This document shows positions 21,263-33,699 of a stretch of DNA of 64,000 bases, in pieces (position 1 is the stretch's first letter; every line of letters starts with the position of its first letter). Made by a program: the position numbers and the translations under genes. Below the pieces are notes generated by a model. The model ran no database searches, was not told the DNA's origin, and saw only the letters and a program-made list of their open reading frames with translations. This DNA comes from Datisca glomerata (taxonomy: Eukaryota > Streptophyta > Magnoliopsida > Cucurbitales > Datiscaceae): contig QANY01000025.1 in the NCBI GenBank assembly GCA_003255025.1, positions 1 to 64,000 on the forward strand, read 5' to 3'.

Positions 21263-22785
21263 TACAAATGATACATATAACTTAGCATATATAAGCACGT
21301 TATATAACTTACCTTGCATACAAATATTACGTGAGATTTTGAGGCATAAAAATGAGATAACTTAACTCACGTTGTTTATGATTCCCTTAAATAATACAAA
21401 ACTTACATATAAGAAATCTAATAACATAAGCTGGAGCCATAACATATTTAACAACTTGGTTGTGGTAACAATGAATGTAAATAGCATAAGAACGTACTAG
21501 TGAGTCCTTAAGTCGACTCAAATTTCATAAACTTATAAAGCTTTTACCTTAAACATTAATGACATATTCTTGTAACAATTCATGACATAACATAAATGCT
21601 CCCATATAAATTACAAAATCAAGCTTATGAGATTATATAACAAAACTTTAATGATACTACTAATATATAAATGAGTGATCTATAACATTTATAAACTTAA
21701 TATTTAATAGATGAAACCTAGTGTTTCGTGAAAATTCAAAAACATAGATCTAGAGAAAACATTAACATACATATTCATATATTAATAAATTAGCATTAGT
21801 AGTAAATATAATCATGTACAACCAATCTCTAGTACTGTGTTTTCAGTCAAACATAATTTGGTTACTTACCTCTTATTCTTCAAAATTTTGAAATTCACCT
21901 TACTCCCCTTTGTAACTTCGTAATTGTTTTCTTTCTTCTTTTAAAACTCTTTACCCTTCTTCTTTATAGTTTTAAGACAACCTTAGGACTTTCAAACAAA
22001 TTATCATACGTTGTCTCCCTCTTTAAATAGTTTTATATATTAAATATTTAATAGAAACTTTCCTTGTTTTAAAATGCTTCTACTGTTTCTAAGCTTAAAA
22101 AAACTGAAATCTAACACTTCTAATTTTTAATAACTTCTAATAACTCTTTGTTAAAAGCTCGTAGGAAACTTGTTTGCTTTTAATTTCTAATGTTACTAAC
22201 TCAAATAAATACGCATTAAATTATAAAATTTTAACTCTGTCCGTAGTTCAATTTCTTTATTTTTTTGTAAACTTTAAGTAAACTAATAACAATAAATACT
22301 AGAAAGTTAATAAATACAAACTTAAACATAACAAATGTGAGAAACGAAAGAAAACCAACGTGTGTCGTAAGAATTGATTAATTATTTTCAAAGAATTTAG
22401 CTATTAAGCTATCAAAACAAATAACAATAAGACCTTCTTTAACTCCTACCCTCACGTTTTTAAGATTTACATAATAACAATTAATTCTATGAAACTTAAT
22501 AATAATTAACAAACTAATAACCATAAACTTAATAATACCAATTCTTTTAACTTGTGCCCTTAAGGATTTTTTGAACCTGTTTCAAATACTAAATATTATG
22601 TTCCAATCTATCAAACTTTATTATTATCTCTTTTATTAATATTTTTATCCAAACATATTCGATAATTTCTCAAAACAATCCTATTTGAGAAAACTCCCAT
22701 CTTATTTTTAATTAGTAACATATACCCTCCTTATAACAATTTTCATCCACGAAAAATACTACTTACTTAATTTGGAAAAAAATAG
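21263..22785. other. AT-rich DNA, possibly the 3' region/LTR of the adjacent gypsy element
   Basis: This lies downstream (minus strand) of the chromodomain end of the gypsy remnant, where a 3' untranslated region and LTR would be expected. No clear TG...CA boundary, polypurine tract or second LTR could be placed. No coding signal was found. Confidence 0.3.
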
Positions 22786-25450
22786 TTCGGGGTATTTCTC
22801 TTTCATTTCTTCTTCGCGCTCCCATGTAGCCTCTTCGATCATATGATTTCTCCATAATACTTTGACTAATGGAATTTTCTTGGAATGCAAAAATCTAGAA
22901 TCTGAACAGGTCTCTCTTCATAGGTCAAGTCTTCTCGTAATTCCAGTGGTTCATAACCGATGACGTGTGATGGATCTGGGATGTACTTCTTTAACATTGA
23001 AACATGGAACACATTATGTACTCCATATAAGTTAGGTGGAAGAGCTAATATATACGCAATATCATCAATTCTATCTAATATCTCAAATGGTCTGATGAAT
23101 CTGGGACTTAGTTTTCCCTTTCTCCCAAATCTCATAACTCGTCCTTTCATAGGAGCCACTTTCAGAAATACTGCATCACCCACAGCAAACTCCAAGTCTC
23201 TACGACGGTTATCAGCATAGCTCTTTTACCTAGATTGAGTGGTTCTCATCCTTTCATGTACCCATGTTATCACGTCTTTAGTTTCATTGATGAGATCTGG
23301 CTCGAGCATTCTTCCCTCTCCTACCTCATCCCAATAAATAGGAGATCTACATTTTTTTCCATATAATTCCTCATATGGAGCCAGGCCAATAGTAGTATGA
23401 TAACTACTATTATAGGCAAATTCCACCAGAGGTAGATGTTTTCCCCAATGATCTTGGAAGTCCAAGACACATGCTCGTAACATATCTTCTAAGGTTTAGA
23501 TGGTTCGTTCTGACCGACCATCTGTCTGAGGATGAAAAGTTGTGCTAAAGTTTAACTTGGCTCCCATCGCATCATGAAGACTTTTCCAAAAGTTTGATGT
23601 GAACCTCGGATCACAATCCGACATAATTACAACTGGTATCCCATGTAGTCTCACAATCTCATCCACATACTACTATGTAAATTGTTCCATGGAATAAGTG
23701 GTGCGTACTGGTATAAATCTAGCAGTCTTAGTTAATCTGTCCACAACAAACCATATATCATCATGTCCCTTAGGTGTCTTTGGTAAGCCCACTATGAAGT
23801 CCATTGCAACATGCTCCCATTTCCATTCAGGAATTGGTAGTTGCATAAGTAATCTAGAAGGTATGCGATGTTCAACTTTTACTTGTGGGATGTAAGGCAC
23901 TTCTCTACAAATTTTGCTACATCTGTCTTCATGTTATTCCACCAAAAGTTTGTATGCAAATCTCGATACATCTTAGTTCTCCCTGGGTGAACTGAGTAAG
24001 GAGAATAATGAGCCTCCCTTAAAATATCCTCCTTGATGTTTGAACTATTATGAACACATAAACGGTTGCTGAATCTCAAAAATAACCATCATCAGATATT
24101 GTGAAGAATCCTTGCTTCCCACTTTTCACTTCATATGTTATCTTCTGCAATTATTCGTGACTCTTTTGTTCATGTTTTATACTCCCATACAGTGGGGGTT
24201 GTACTATGAACATCGCTATATAACTCTGATCATTTTTATTGATAAATTATAGACTCATTCTTTCCATATCTCTTATATTCTCCTATTGCGTAGTTGCTAA
24301 ATTAGATGCGGCTCCAACACTTTTTCTACTTAAAACATCATCTACAACATTGGCTTTTCCTAGATGGTAATTGATGACCCAGTCATAATCCTTAACCAGC
24401 TCCAACCATCTTCTTTGCCACATATTAGCTATTTTGGGTGAAGAAATACTTAAGACTTTTATGATCAGTGTAAATTTCACACCTGGAGCCATAAAGGTAA
24501 TGTCTCCAATTTTTTGTGCAAAAACCACCGCTGCAAATTCTAAGTCATGAGTTGGATACCTCATCTCATACTCCTTCAATTGGCGAGAAGCATAAACGAT
24601 AACCTTTTCATTTTTCATTAGCATACAACTAAGTCCCCTATTTGAGGCATCACTAAAGATCATAAATTTGTCAGAATCTGAAGGAATTGTGAGTATTGGT
24701 GCTGAAATGAGTCTTTACTTGAGAACTTGAAAACTAGTTTCACATTCACTTGTCCATTGAAACTTTACTTCCTTTCTAGTTATCTGAGTTAGAGGTGATG
24801 CAAATTTAGAAAATCATTCTACAAATCTTCTGTAATACCTAGCTAGACCAAGAAAACTCCTGATTTCAGTAACATTAGTAGGTCTCGGCCATTTAGCCAC
24901 TCCTTCAACCTTTCCAAGGATCAACTGAAATTCCTTTTCCAGATATCACATGTCCAAGAAAGACAACTCAATCAAGCCAAAATTCACATTTTTTGAATTT
25001 GGCATATAATTTATTGTCTTAGAGAATTTGGAGTGCAGTACGAAGATGACTTTGATAGTCATCCTTATTCTTGGAATATAATAGAATATTGTCGATGAAG
25101 ACACTAATGAGCTTGTCCATATACTCCTTGTATATTCTATTCATCATGTCCATAAATGATGCTGGAGCGTTCATCAGGTCGAAGGGCATTACTAGAAACT
25201 CATAATGCTCGTATTTTGTCCTGAATGTAGTTTTGGGCAAATCTTCAGTTTTGATTCTTAATTAATGATATCCTAACCTTAAATCAATCTTGGAAAAATC
25301 ACTAGCTCCCTTCAACTGGTCAAAGAAATCCTCAATCTGGGGTACATGATACTTGTTCTTGATAGTTATTCGATTCAGCTCTCTATAATTAATGCATAGT
25401 CGCATGGACCCGTCATTCTTTTTAACAAATAAAACTACCGACATCACGTA
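22786..25450 (-). pseudogene. Ty3/gypsy chromovirus polyprotein remnant (Tekay/Del-like), minus strand
   Basis: Domains read right to left. Reverse transcriptase is at 25447-25019 ([20 protein letters not shown], then [12 protein letters not shown] and FIDNILLYS). RNase H is at 24663-24283 (FSDASNRGL, VIVYASRQLKEYE, HLGKANVVDDVLSRK). The integrase HHCC region and core follow at 24079-23226 (HPGRTKMYRDL, WEHVAMDFIVGLP, VEFAYNSSYHTTIGLAPYE). A C-terminal chromodomain-type tail is at 23195-22786 (LSPRFIRPFEIL, PLVKVLWRNHMIEEATWE). Damage includes the second catalytic Asp of the RT motif reading Asn, in-frame stops and frameshifts at every domain junction, and a short deletion where the tail changes frame near 22890. 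Gag and protease are missing because homology stops at 25450. Confidence 0.9.
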
Positions 25451-25456
25451 TTCATG

Positions 25457-28195
25457 AGCATGCTATTACTTTACATCCCAAGACAACCCTATTAGGGTGC
25501 GGCCGTATCGTTATCCATATATTTTAGAAGGCTGAAATTGAAAAGATGATCCAAGAAATGTTCAAAGAGGGGATCATCCAAATCAGTAATATTCCCTTCT
25601 CTAGCCTCGTGCTCTTAGTGAAGAAAAATGATGAATTTTGGTGTTTTTACGTGGACAATCGTGCCCTAAACCGAGCTACAATAGCAGATAAGTATCTCAT
25701 TCCCGTAATTGATGAGCTTCTTGATGAATTAAATGGAGCTGTATTTTTTTTCTGAATTGGAGTTGAAATCGGGGTATCACCAGATTCGAGTCAAGAGGGA
25801 GGATGTGCTTATGACAGCGTTTAGGACGCATGATGGACATTACGAGTTTCTTATAATGCTTCAGACTTACGAATGCACCAGTGACATTTCAGTCATTGAT
25901 GAATGACATTTTCTGGCCATATCTCCGCCAGTTCGTTCTAGTATTCTTTGATGACATCCTCATCTACAGCAAAACCGAGGAGAAGTATCAAGAGCATCTT
26001 GATATTGTGCTTGGCATCTTGGAATGCCATAAATCTATGCCAACAGAAACAAATGTGAGTTCGGATGCTGCAAGGTAGCATATCTTGGGCACATCATATC
26101 CAAGGAAGGGTTGGCAGCTGATCCAAAAAAGATAAGGGCTATGCAACGATGGCCAACACTGAGAAATCTCAAGGAATTGAGGGGGTTTCTAGGTCTTACC
26201 AGATACTACTAGAAATCTGTGGCTGGCTATGCACGGGTGGCCTAACCTTTGACTGAATAATTAAAGAAGGATCAGTTTGGATGAACTCTAGCATAAGAAA
26301 CAGCCTTCCTCGATCTCAAAAATGCCATGGTCAACGTGCTCGTCTTATCCCTACCTGATTTCAGCAAGCCATTTGTTGTAGAAACCGATGCCTCAGATAA
26401 TGGATTAGGAGCTGTGTTATTGCAAGATCAAATGCCAATAGCATATTTCAGTCAAATTCTTGGGGCTCAAGCAAGGAAGAAATCAGTTTATGAAAGAGAA
26501 CTCATGGCCATACTCTATGTAGTGAGCAAGTGGCGACCATATTTGATGGGGCAGAAATTTGTGGAAGAACAGATCAGCAAAGCCTCAAATACTTGTTGGA
26601 ACAGAGGGTAATTGGCTCAGAATACCAGAATTGGGTCTCTAAATTGACAGGGATCAACTTTGACATCGAGTACAAGTGTGGTTCTCGCAATAGGGTAGCT
26701 GATGCATTCTCTCAAAAGCTGGTTATTGGTGAATTGTCAACCATGAGGATACTTGAATGGTAACATTGGCCAAAGCTTAAGAAGGAAATAGAGGCTGACA
26801 CACTACTCACGCGACTCAAGGAGGATTTGTGAACTGACAGGCAGCAGCATTACGATTTTACGGTGCAAGATGACATTTTGTACTATAAAATCGGTTAATG
26901 ATTCCTAAGACCTCCAAGGTGCTCCAAAAATATTTGATTCATTTTCACAACACTCCTATAGGAGGACATTCAGGAGAATTAAGAACTTATAAAAGAGTGG
27001 CTACCGAACTATTTTGGGAAGGAATGAAACAAGATGTTCCAAAGCATGTCCGTAGTATGCCATAAAAAAGTATACATCAGCCTCCCTAGCCGGTCTTCTA
27101 TGGCCCATTCCCTTGCCATCACAAGTTTGGGATGAGGCTACATTAGAATTCTTCGAAGGATTACCAAAGTCAGATGGTTGGGATACTATATTAGTGGTAG
27201 TGGACAAAATGAACAAGTATGTTCATTTTTTACGGCTGAAGCATCCATTTACTGCATTTACAGTGGCTGACCAGTTTATGAGAAAGATTTTCAAGCTACA
27301 TGGCATTCCTCAATCTGTTATCACAGATAGAGACCGGATTTTCTTGAGCCAATTTTAGAAGGAATTATTTAAACTCCAAGGGACAAAGCTCAAGTAAAGT
27401 ACAACATACCAACCACAAAAGGATGGTCAACCCAAGGTTCTTAATAGGTGTTTGGAGATGTATCTTCGCTGTTTCACCTACGAGCAACAGAAGAAATGGT
27501 CTAAATGGCTAGCTTGGGCGGATTATTAGTATTATGCCTCCTACCATACTTCGCTAAAGAACACACCATTCAAGATGTTATATAGGAGAGATCTACCACC
27601 CATTATTCGGTATAAGAAGGGGATAACAGCTGTATCTTCGGTGGAGGATATGTTAGAGACCCGAGATGCTGTCCTTGATGATCTTTATATGCACTTATTT
27701 CAGGCTCAACAAAGAATGAAGCAACAGGTAGATTCTAAACGGAGATTAGAAGAATTCAAGGTTTGTGATAGAGTGTTTCTCAAAATCAGACCTTACGGAC
27801 ACAGATCATTAGCAAAGAGGAGCAACGAAACATTATCAGCAAGGTATTACGGGCCATTTCAAATTACATAAAGAATTGGAAGTGTAGCATACAAGCTGGA
27901 CCTGCTGCTACCACTAGCATTCATCTTGTCTTCCATGTATCACAACTTTGTCGAGCCTTAAGAGATGTCAACTCCTCATCAACCATGCCACCACAGCTCA
28001 TAGGAGAGTTAGAACTAAGGGTGGAACCGGAAATATGCTGCAGCAATGACCAAAACCCAATGCTCATGCAGGTGGAACAGAAGTTTTGATGAAATGGAAG
28101 TCATTGCCGAATTTTGAAGCTACATGGGAGGATTTTTCTACCATTCAACAACAATTTCCAGCATTCCACCTTGAGGACAAGGTGAAGGTTTTGAA
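25457..28195 (+). pseudogene. Ty3/gypsy chromovirus polyprotein remnant (Reina-like), plus strand
   Basis: Homology begins inside the RT N-terminal region at [11 protein letters not shown] and continues with RPYRYPY. RT follows at 25546-26078, with [14 protein letters not shown] intact. RNase H is at 26327-26763 (VVETDASDNGLGAVLLQ, then RTDQQSLKYLLEQRV). Integrase is at 27113-27560 (LEFFEGLPKSDGWDTILVVVDK, HGIPQSVITDRD). The integrase C-terminal region is at 27575-27871, and a chromodomain at about 28085-28175 (LMKWKSLPNFEATWEDF). Stops and frame changes interrupt nearly every domain. Gag and protease are absent. It ends correctly at a polypurine tract and LTR, so only the 5' half is lost. 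Confidence 0.9.
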
Positions 28196-28208
28196 GGGGG
28201 GGGGGGGG
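28193..28208 (+). promoter_or_regulatory. Polypurine tract
   Basis: The run GAAG followed by G's up to 28208 (13 consecutive G) lies directly between the chromodomain end and the LTR start. This is the expected site of plus-strand DNA priming in a Ty3/gypsy element. Confidence 0.75.
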
Positions 28209-28209
28209 T

Positions 28210-28740
28210 TGGTAATGATAAGCCCTAGGTTCGGTATACTTATTTTAGGAGGAATAAGTGTGTTGGTTAGTTGAAAATTGGTTTATTTTGAGGGATTATG
28301 TTTCTCGTGTCTTGTTACGTCTTTTCACCTATAAAAGTTAGTTATTTTTATATCCATATTGTATAAATAGGACTAAAAGTCAGATTTGAGGGTGTGGAGA
28401 AAATTATTGAGCTAGGCTCTTGTGGTGAGATCTAACCTCTCAAAAATTTAGAATAGGAGAGAACAAGCCTCTTGGAAGCTTGAATCTTGTAATCTGATTT
28501 TTTTATCATTCTAATAAAATTCTATGAGGAATTCTTAAGGAATTGTTGTGAGTAACGATAAGAACTTCTATCTAAGAAAAGTCTTATCAATATCCTTGTT
28601 GTCACAGTTATTTAGTTGTGGGAAGAAGTGTATGAGCTAAATAGAAGTTTCTGTTGATCATTAATCATGATATATCCTTGCAGTCATAGTTATTTAGTTG
28701 TAGCGAGAAGTGCGTAAGCTAATTACTAGAGTTTCCTTAC
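28210..28740 (+). mobile_element. 3' LTR of the plus-strand chromovirus (right end approximate)
   Basis: It begins TGGTAATGATAAGCC immediately after the polypurine tract. A TATA-like TATAAATAG lies at about 28362-28370 and an AATAAA at about 28512. A tandem duplication of about 50 bp with period 82 (28591-28640 and 28673-28722, starting tatccttg) lies near or inside the right end, so the exact boundary is uncertain. Confidence 0.6.
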
Positions 28741-29221
28741 AATGGCTTCCTCTGCTGTTTTTGGTGTTCAATATACTAAAGAGTTTTCTCTTTATTAGCA
28801 AATATTATGTGTTAATGATATCCGATCATTTTTAATATTGGAAAATAAACTCCTATTGGTTAGGTTGCGTCTGTCTTCTTTAGGAAGTAGTGTCAGGTTG
28901 GTTGGATCATTTAGTGAAAGGTGTTGTGTGATTTAGGGACCAGGTGTTCCAGTCTATGAGAATTGATTTGGTGAGAGGGTATGAAAGAGTATTGCTGTTT
29001 CAATAGATATAAAATCAAATTGATGCCTCTGAAGTGGAAGACCAAAAGAAAAGCAACTTAAATGTAATCAAATAAAAGGAAGATACCAAAATGCAGACTT
29101 CTTGGCCCATTGATCTTCATTAATCGTAATTGGAAAGCTTACATTTTACTCGAATAAGCAAAATAAATATACATGATGCATAAAAGGAATATAAGCTGTA
29201 AAAAGACTTCACTCCGCATCT
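28741..29221. other. Unassigned DNA before the pararetrovirus
   Basis: No LTR, gene or repeat could be named. It may hold viral leader or flanking host DNA. A/G-rich stretches at 29020-29080 are the only compositional feature. Confidence 0.35.
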
Positions 29222-29223
29222 CT

Positions 29224-29236
29224 TGGTATCAGAGCC
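29224..29236 (+). promoter_or_regulatory. Pararetroviral primer-binding site (Met-tRNA)
   Basis: TGGTATCAGAGCC is a 13-base match to the consensus complementary to the initiator Met-tRNA 3' end. In caulimovirids it primes minus-strand synthesis and by convention defines genome position 1. It lies 460 bases before the first long viral ORF. Confidence 0.85.
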
Positions 29237-29696
29237 AAACCTGGTGGGGATATTTACTATTTACTTAATTAATCTGCATAATTAATATGTTCACCGCCTG
29301 TTATGGCTGGTTTTTGTTATAATTGTTTATCAATTGCTTACCTGAATAATTACTTTTATTTAATCTCACTCTCCGCCCAAGTGGCTGGTTATTTTTATGC
29401 TTGATTATTTTTCTTTAATATTTGTTTATCTAATATGTGAATATGTTTTATTAGAGGATGACGTATCGGCTTCTACTTGATTAGCTTCAGGTATCTCAGT
29501 AAGACCTCTTAGAGACCGTAAATCCCGAGGGTAGGGTGGTTGTAGAGGCAGGTTGGAGAAGAGCGAACCTAATAGGAGGTTATAGAAGTCACAACAGATT
29601 AGTAACCTAAATACAATATGAAATTTTCAATCATAAGAATAAATAAGTAATTTGAGCCATGAGTAGGTTATTAGAAGTAATTCTTCTAGTAGCAAT
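29237..29696 (+). promoter_or_regulatory. Viral leader region
   Basis: This is a non-coding stretch between the primer site and the movement-protein ATG, with small ORFs and the paired words ccgcctgttatggctgg and ccgcccaagtggctgg. Long structured leaders with short ORFs are typical of caulimovirid RNAs. I did not fold it. Confidence 0.5.
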
Positions 29697-30629
29697 ATGT
29701 CTACAATAACCACAATACCAGACAAAATAAATGACGAACATTTTGAATTAGCAGATGATCAAGAAGATCATAGGGTATGGAATATACCTGAAATCCCTAA
29801 TAAAAATATTTACAAATCAACACGGTCTGTTGCTTCTTTCAGTCCTCAACATCATGTAAAAACAATTGAAAAAATATATGTTCTTGGGAAAGAGCACGAA
29901 ACTTGTCAATTACGTTCTTCTAATGCAATTAAACATCACATTGAAGAAGGATATAATTTTCATCATTTTGGTTTAGTGCAGATTGGAGTTAAACCACTTA
30001 CAAGAAGAGGCTTAAATACTTCTGTCTTGTTAGTCTTGCGAGATGCAAGATTCACAAATTTTAATGGTAGTATTTTAGGATTAATTGAATCATCACTTTA
30101 TAATGACCCAATCCATTTCAATTTGTTCCCAGATTTTTCTGTTAGTTTGGCAGATCTTGATATTCTAAAATCATTAACTTTGAATATTAAAACTAGTGGT
30201 TACCAAGAAGGCACCCAACCTCTAGCTTTAATTTTTAGAATTCATTACAAAGTTACAAAAATCAATATGAATTTTCAAGCCATCGATAGGAGTCCAAAGA
30301 ATCAAACCATATTGATCCAATATAATCAAAGTAATGCTAATATTAGAGTCCCTAATATAATCAGATGGTATGATATTACTTTATCAACAAATTGGCTTTT
30401 AACCGATGAAAGACAAGCCACTCCAATACAACACCCAATTGAAGATATAGATTACATCCAGCAGTACATGGATGGTATCATTAAAATCAACTTCCAATTT
30501 TCTAGTTCTAATCCTCAAATTAGGAAGTATAGCCAGTCTAGTACTCCTAGGAATTCCTTTTCTGGATCATCAATTAATAATGATCAAGATCTTAGGATTC
30601 AACAATTAGAACAAAAATTAAAAAACTAA
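29697..30629 (+). CDS. Caulimovirid movement protein (30K superfamily), uninterrupted
   Basis: This 310-codon frame is open from ATG to TAA and is the longest in the window. The central part (residues about 75-215) has the 30K-type layout: a hydrophobic beta-rich core with a VLLVLRD motif, a conserved-position Asp, then LIESSLYNDP and FSVSLADLD. A GxxPLALIFRIHYK segment follows. The C-terminus is Ser/Asn-rich and ends in a short Gln/Leu/Lys-rich coiled-coil-like tail. In viruses this protein forms tubules through plasmodesmata. The downstream polyprotein is heavily damaged, so an intact frame here is notable. It may be chance survival. The homologous fragment at 45.5-46.1 kb supports the alignment. 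Confidence 0.8.
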   Translation: MSTITTIPDKINDEHFELADDQEDHRVWNIPEIPNKNIYKSTRSVASFSPQHHVKTIEKIYVLGKEHETCQLRSSNAIKHHIEEGYNFHHFGLVQIGVKPLTRRGLNTSVLLVLRDARFTNFNGSILGLIESSLYNDPIHFNLFPDFSVSLADLDILKSLTLNIKTSGYQEGTQPLALIFRIHYKVTKINMNFQAIDRSPKNQTILIQYNQSNANIRVPNIIRWYDITLSTNWLLTDERQATPIQHPIEDIDYIQQYMDGIIKINFQFSSSNPQIRKYSQSSTPRNSFSGSSINNDQDLRIQQLEQKLKN

Positions 30630-33110
30630 GACTTAAAGGAATAACTACAAATTCTAAAGTCAATTAGCCAGTCTATGATAATAAGTCTGAACAATCTGAC
30701 GAACAAGAGGCACCCACTGAATCAGGTTTCCAAGTTAATCCACAACTCCTAGTCCTAAGTTTAAGAACCCTGGACCAAGAATACAAACCTTATTGGGAAG
30801 GTCTAAACCAATATAATGATGACCCAGCCAATCTACATAGACATAATAGGTTTAGAGAAAAATATAATATAGATCAAAGAAGAACCATTCTTGCTGAATG
30901 AAAGACATTTAAGAAAGAATTTAGAGTTGATATATTTTTCTTGATTATATCGAGGAAATTTATGAGAAAATATTAATGTAATTTTTAAATCTAAATGGAT
31001 CAAAGAAGACTCTAGTGTGGTGACTGCTAGTCATCCAGCACCTGAAAAAATCTTAATAAACCACAAAAAATCTCTAATCTCTGCTTCTCCTTTCAAAATT
31101 TCAAAGGAAGAAGAACTAAATAAAAATAGTTGAACAACTCAATTACAACAATCAAAGTCTAATTACAATAAGAAAATAATTAGACAAAATTGAGAATAAG
31201 GTTGATGTCCTCAATGAACCTAAACCTAATGAATCCCTGAAAAAAACTCTTAATAAATCTTTCAGATAAAACTAATTTGAATATTGTCCCCCTTAATTAA
31301 CAGATAGATAAAATGTTTCAAGAACTGCAGAATAAATCTGTTGAATCATTTTTTTCTGTTAAGGTTATTAACCAAGACAATAGTTCAGAATCAGAAAGTC
31401 ATGGGTCAAAATCCAACTATGAGTCATCCACAATCCATAAATCTTCAAACGTTAATAATATTGGAGATACATTCAAAAATTTAGAAATTAATAAATTAGA
31501 AAGGAAATGACATAAAAGGCCAATTCCTCATGATATTCAAATTTTTAAAAATTCTTTAGTTAATCAATTTTTTATTTCTGCAGAGAAATTGTACGAATGA
31601 AATATTGATGGACTTTCTAAATAGAAAGTTCTCAATAAATTACAGCATTTGGCAATGGTAGCTAACCGCTACATTGCCACACATAATTTACTTCACAATG
31701 ATGTAATAAATCCTTTAGTCACAGGATTCACAGGAATGTTACATTCTTGGTGGAAAAAATATCTCACAAAAGAATCTAAAAATACCATAATTTTAGCAGT
31801 AAAGATTGATGTTGAAGGAAATCCAACTATTGGAGAGAATCGGGAAACAATACTGATGCCATTAATACACCCATTTACACAATAATTGAATAGTTCATTC
31901 GAGCACCAAGTAATGTTACTTTGCGTATCCAAGATCAATTAACTAATCTTAGGTGTCCAACCCTAAGTGATTTTAACTAGTACAAATATATATTTTTGTC
32001 CAGAGTAATGACAAGGGATGATAGTAATCAACCATTTTGGAAAAAAAATTATAAATGGATTATCCAATTTATTCGCACACAAATTAAGAACAGTCTTTAG
32101 TAGTGACCTAGGAAACATAGACTATGATAGTTTTACCTATAATACAATAATTACTATAATTCAAAAGGAAAGTTTGAAAATGTGTATTGATATGAAAATC
32201 AATAAACAAATAAAAAAGAAAAATAAAACTGTCAAATCCGAATTAGACAATTTCTGAGAGCGGTATGGTTTACCCACTATTGCTCCTTCCCAAAAAAATA
32301 GGAAAAATTCTCATTTAAGTCCTAGAAAGTCTCACAAGCTTTATAAGAGACAATACCACAAAATAAGCATAAAAATTTTGACCAATACTTTTCAAAGAAC
32401 AAAAATTTTAACAAAATTTTTTCTAAGAATAAAAATTATTCTAAAAGAAAGTTCAATAAAAAATCGTTTAATAAAAGTAAACTTAAGTGTTTCATTTCAA
32501 GTTAAAAATAAAATTAAACAATTAAAAATCTCTTATGAAGATGAACAAGAATTTTTTAGAATCATAGAGTTAATTAAATACTATAAGAGTGATAGTGAAG
32601 ATTTAGGAGAATTTGAATACCCTGAATCCTTAGAGTCTTAACTCTTCAAGTTCTGACAGTGATTCTCTTAACATCTCTATGTGGTGTAGGGATAGTTGTT
32701 GTCAAAAAGTTAATGTTTTAAATAAAATGAAGAATAAGAAAACTTCTTGTTAGATCTAATTAGCAAAATTAAAAATTCAGAATTAAAGCAAGAATACCTT
32801 GAAAGACTTAGAAATATAATTCTAAAGAAAAAAAATACTAAGTCTAATAATAACAATACTCCAAGCATTTCGCAAACTCTTGAAAAATTCAATAAACTTA
32901 AACGAAAGGAAAAAGAATTTACCTTACAGGAACTTTAGAAAAAAATTAAAAATATTAAAATTGAAATAAGAGAATTAAAAGATCCTAACACAAAAATAAC
33001 TAAAGAATTAAACTTTTTAAAAATAGAGTGTTTAATTAGAAATCATGAATCTAGTGAACTAGGAGAACCTAGTAAATTTCCAATTTCTGATAATGAGGTT
33101 GAATAACCTA
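30630..33110 (+). pseudogene. Caulimovirid coat-protein region, interrupted
   Basis: After an acidic and Asn-rich linker (30650-31640, broken into short frames such as 31313-31510), a coat-protein core is recognisable at 31649-32257. It has VANRYIATHNLLHNDV, GFTGMLHSWWKKYL and then, after frame breaks, FINGL-type and MKINKQIKKK segments. The region then turns Lys/Asn-rich (32280-32640), where the family normally has a CCHC zinc knuckle. Cysteines in that position are not preserved in one frame. A Ser/Asp-rich and a coiled-coil-like segment (32747-32938, and on to 33100) complete it. At least five stops or frameshifts are seen. Confidence 0.75.
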
Positions 33111-33181
33111 TTATCAATAATCAAGACAATGATAACTTCATCCAAATTCTTAACCATATCAAAATCAAGAAATGGCATATA

Positions 33182-33583
33182 ATGGTCAGAGTAATTATTC
33201 AAGATTTTGATTTCACAATAATGGCTTTTGTTGATTCAGGAGCATATTCAAATTGTATGCAGCAAGGACTCGTTCCGACCAAGTACTTCAAAAAGATAAA
33301 AGAATTTTTATCTTCTGCCAATGATATTCGAATGCATATCAATTATGAAATTTCCAAATTTCATATTTTCCAAGACAATATATGTTTCAAAATATCATTT
33401 GTCTTAGTAAAAAATCATATAGACAAAACAATTTTAGATTTACCATTTATTTCTCTATTGTATCATTTTATAACAGAGCATGATGGGATATTTATCTGTC
33501 TCATGGATAAACCTATAAAATTCAAATTTCTTTCTTCACCTCACAATGAGAAGTTGAAAACCTTTAGGGAAATTTGTTTCTAA
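33182..33583 (+). pseudogene. Caulimovirid aspartic protease domain
   Basis: The active-site motif reads FVDSGA near residue 16-21, followed by the expected IPS/VPTKYF-like and substrate-flap region, then ILDLPF and LLYHFIT. The equivalent domain cleaves the viral polyprotein. The frame is open for 133 codons but is cut off from the coat protein and RT by stops on either side. Confidence 0.75.
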
Positions 33584-33699
33584 ATCCATAAATCTAATTT
33601 CTTACAAGGAAAAACAATTGTGTTTCCTATAGAATGAATTAAAATTCAAGAGAATTGAAGAACCGCTTCAAAATCCTGCTATGCCAAACCAAATTAAAA

